Assembly (NCBI GenBank): GCA_031288885.1 | Contig: JAITQP010000131.1 | Coordinates: 1 to 7,073, forward strand | Reading direction: 5' to 3' | Origin: Prevotellaceae bacterium | Lineage (GTDB): Bacteria; Bacteroidota; Bacteroidia; Bacteroidales; UBA932 | Length of the DNA stretch: 7,073 bases | Part shown: positions 6,687 to 7,073 of the stretch, in pieces | Layout of the letters: the number at the start of each line of letters is the position of its first letter | How positions within the stretch are numbered: position 1 is the first letter of the stretch | Position numbers and translations under genes: made by a program | The notes under the pieces: generated by a model | Databases searched by the model: none | What the model was told of the DNA's origin: nothing | Seen by the model: only the letters and a program-made list of their open reading frames with translations

Positions 6687-7073
6687 TTACCGGTGCCTTT
6701 TCTCCAGCACTTGCACCACGTCGCTTAGCGTGTAGCCTTTTTGGGTGAGCAGCACAAGGTAGTGAAACATCAGGTCGGCGGCTTCGTTAAGGAAGAGTTC
6801 TTCGTTGCTGTCCTTTGCCTCTATTACCAGCTCCACCGCCTCCTCGCCCACCTTTTGGGCAATCTTGTTTACCCCCTTTCGGAACAGGGCGGTGGTGTAC
6901 GAGCCCTCCGGCATCTCCTTTTTGCGGGTTGCAATCAGGCGTTGGAGGTACTCAAGGAAAAGTATCCCGCTCGTGTTTTTCTCACCAAAGCAGGTGTCTG
7001 CGCCGGTGTGGCATACCGCGCCGCGCGGGTTGACTTTTACCAATAGCGTGTCGTGGTCGCAGTCCTCGGTGAT
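6687..7073 (-). CDS. hisIE: Histidine biosynthesis bifunctional protein HisIE (C-terminal 128 residues, start off-window)
   Basis: HisIE catalyses the second and third steps of histidine synthesis in the cytoplasm. The HisE part is phosphoribosyl-ATP pyrophosphohydrolase, and the HisI part is phosphoribosyl-AMP cyclohydrolase. The frame is open to the right edge, so the true start lies outside; a TTG at 7041-7043 is internal ([11 protein letters not shown]) and not the start. At the edge the HisI end is visible: DCDHD, whose aspartates bind Mg2+, and CHTGADTCF, whose cysteines help bind zinc. After a linker, HisE follows from about fragment residue 55, with [25 protein letters not shown] and the ending LEKRHR. 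The complete protein is usually about 200 residues, so roughly 70-80 are missing. hisIE often closes the histidine operon, consistent with the terminator downstream. Confidence 0.97.
   Translation of the reverse strand: MTEDCDHDTLLVKVNPRGAVCHTGADTCFGEKNTSGILFLEYLQRLIATRKKEMPEGSYTTALFRKGVNKIAQKVGEEAVELVIEAKDSNEELFLNEAADLMFHYLVLLTQKGYTLSDVVQVLEKRHR

Noticed and set aside
7041..7043. TTG as the start codon of a short HisE-only protein
   Set aside because: The frame stays open upstream and continues with the HisI metal-binding DCDHD motif, so the gene is a HisIE fusion cut by the window edge.

Overview
The window looks like chromosomal DNA from a member of the Bacteroidota. It carries a SusC/RagA TonB-dependent transporter next to a SusD/RagB surface lipoprotein, a pairing restricted to that phylum. 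The non-coding DNA contains several matches to the Bacteroidota -7 promoter box TAnnTTTG, and start codons lie in A-rich sequence without Shine-Dalgarno motifs. I cannot name the genus.

All real genes lie on the minus strand, so they read from high to low coordinates. At 6687-7073 (running off the right edge) is the C-terminal part of hisIE, the bifunctional histidine-biosynthesis enzyme, followed by a strong hairpin at 6566-6598. Then comes a gene-poor stretch of about 640 bases (6048-6686). It holds a good promoter candidate (6477-6507), a perfect 35-unit GT/AC dinucleotide repeat (6297-6366), several small hairpins and tiny open frames. Next are the transporter genes, susC-like (2850-6047) and susD-like (1407-2828), 21 bases apart and surely one operon. 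After a 92-base gap with an 11-bp inverted repeat and a TATCTTTG box comes a TlpA-type thioredoxin-fold lipoprotein (31-1314). Another -7 box right after it (18-25) suggests that a further gene begins beyond the left edge.

The SusC and SusD proteins should form a 'pedal-bin' importer in the outer membrane: SusD caps a 22-strand TonB-driven barrel. The substrate cannot be read from the sequence, and no glycoside hydrolase, protease or regulator gene lies in view. The thioredoxin-like protein may act on the cargo or on disulfides in the periplasm, but it seems able to be transcribed separately.

The most unusual element is the (GT)35 microsatellite in the presumed leader of the transporter operon. 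On the transporter's strand it lies almost wholly inside a small ATG-started frame encoding Met-Asn-(Thr-His)11. Gain or loss of one repeat unit would redirect that frame into two different open tails. This has the layout of a phase-variable switch, although nothing in the sequence proves translation or switching.
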